Shown here one piece after another: positions 63,856-64,000 of a DNA stretch of 64,000 nucleotides. Under the pieces are notes generated by a model. It saw nothing but the letters and a program-made list of their open reading frames with translations. It was not told the DNA's origin and did not search any database. Every line of letters begins with the position of its first letter. The first letter of the stretch is position 1. Origin of the DNA: Pterobdella sp. o SKG-2022 (Eukaryota > Annelida > Clitellata > Hirudinida > Piscicolidae); contig OZ038322.1 of assembly GCA_964035795.1 (NCBI GenBank), positions 21,747,918 through 21,811,917 of the forward strand, given 5' to 3'. Both the position numbers and the translations under genes were made by a program.

Positions 63856-64000
63856 GGAGAGGAATTTAGGAATAATAATAATTAATGAACAGCAATAATT
63901 GTTGCTGTATTTAAAAGTAGGAATAAAAATTCCTTCAAAATGATATCGAACAATTGAGTACAGATAAATGGATAAGATCTTTTGTTTTATAACTAATTAT

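Overview
This window is nuclear DNA of an invertebrate animal. It is strongly AT-rich and consists of small exons separated by short introns, with many decayed retrotransposons, a tRNA-derived SINE and very long tetranucleotide microsatellites. The gene set (estrogen-related receptor, two bestrophins, M13 metallopeptidase, MAP7-like protein, rolling-stone-like membrane protein, calmodulin-like protein) is metazoan. The mix of LINE types and TATC/CTAC tracts would suit a lophotrochozoan such as an annelid, but that is a weak guess. No bacterial, organellar or viral genes were seen.

Layout. At 586-1290 (-) is a small two-helix membrane protein. A decayed LINE (3.6-4.8 kb) abuts the 3' end of a roughly 20-exon M13 (neprilysin-type) peptidase gene running from 13.28 kb down to 4.8 kb (-). 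One of its introns holds a second LINE and a 545 bp GATA tract. From 13.3 to 20.4 kb there are only retroelement relics: a LINE RT piece, a Penelope-like piece between inverted repeats, and a LINE 3' end. At 20.38-25.51 kb (+) is an estrogen-related receptor with ten exons in phase. At 28.86-29.72 kb (-) is a rolling-stone-like gene, and at 30.4 kb a SINE. At 32.59-33.62 kb (-) is an unrecognised three-exon gene, divergent from a ten-exon MAP7-like coiled-coil gene at 34.62-40.56 kb (+). From 41.22 to 54.82 kb (-) lie two tandem bestrophin paralogues with nearly identical exon lengths. The second is invaded by two LINEs and a 1.1 kb CTAC tract. From 54.8 to 61.9 kb the sequence is almost featureless, and at 62.4-63.86 kb (+) is a calmodulin-like EF-hand gene.

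Most notable signal. A dispersed element of about 40 nt (plus a tail) recurs at least eleven times in the first 48 kb. Its copies fold into the same three-way junction: stem I, about 8 nt, stem II, GAA, the palindrome AAGCTT, one C, then stem I again. Bases change in compensating pairs between copies. The layout matches a type I hammerhead ribozyme, but the strand that should read CUGANGA is not canonical. Two copies in inverted orientation flank a Penelope-like reverse transcriptase fragment. Other copies sit in the loop of long foldback elements with unrelated arms.

All exon models were made by eye from reading frame, splice signals, phase and remembered family patterns. No alignment or database search was run.
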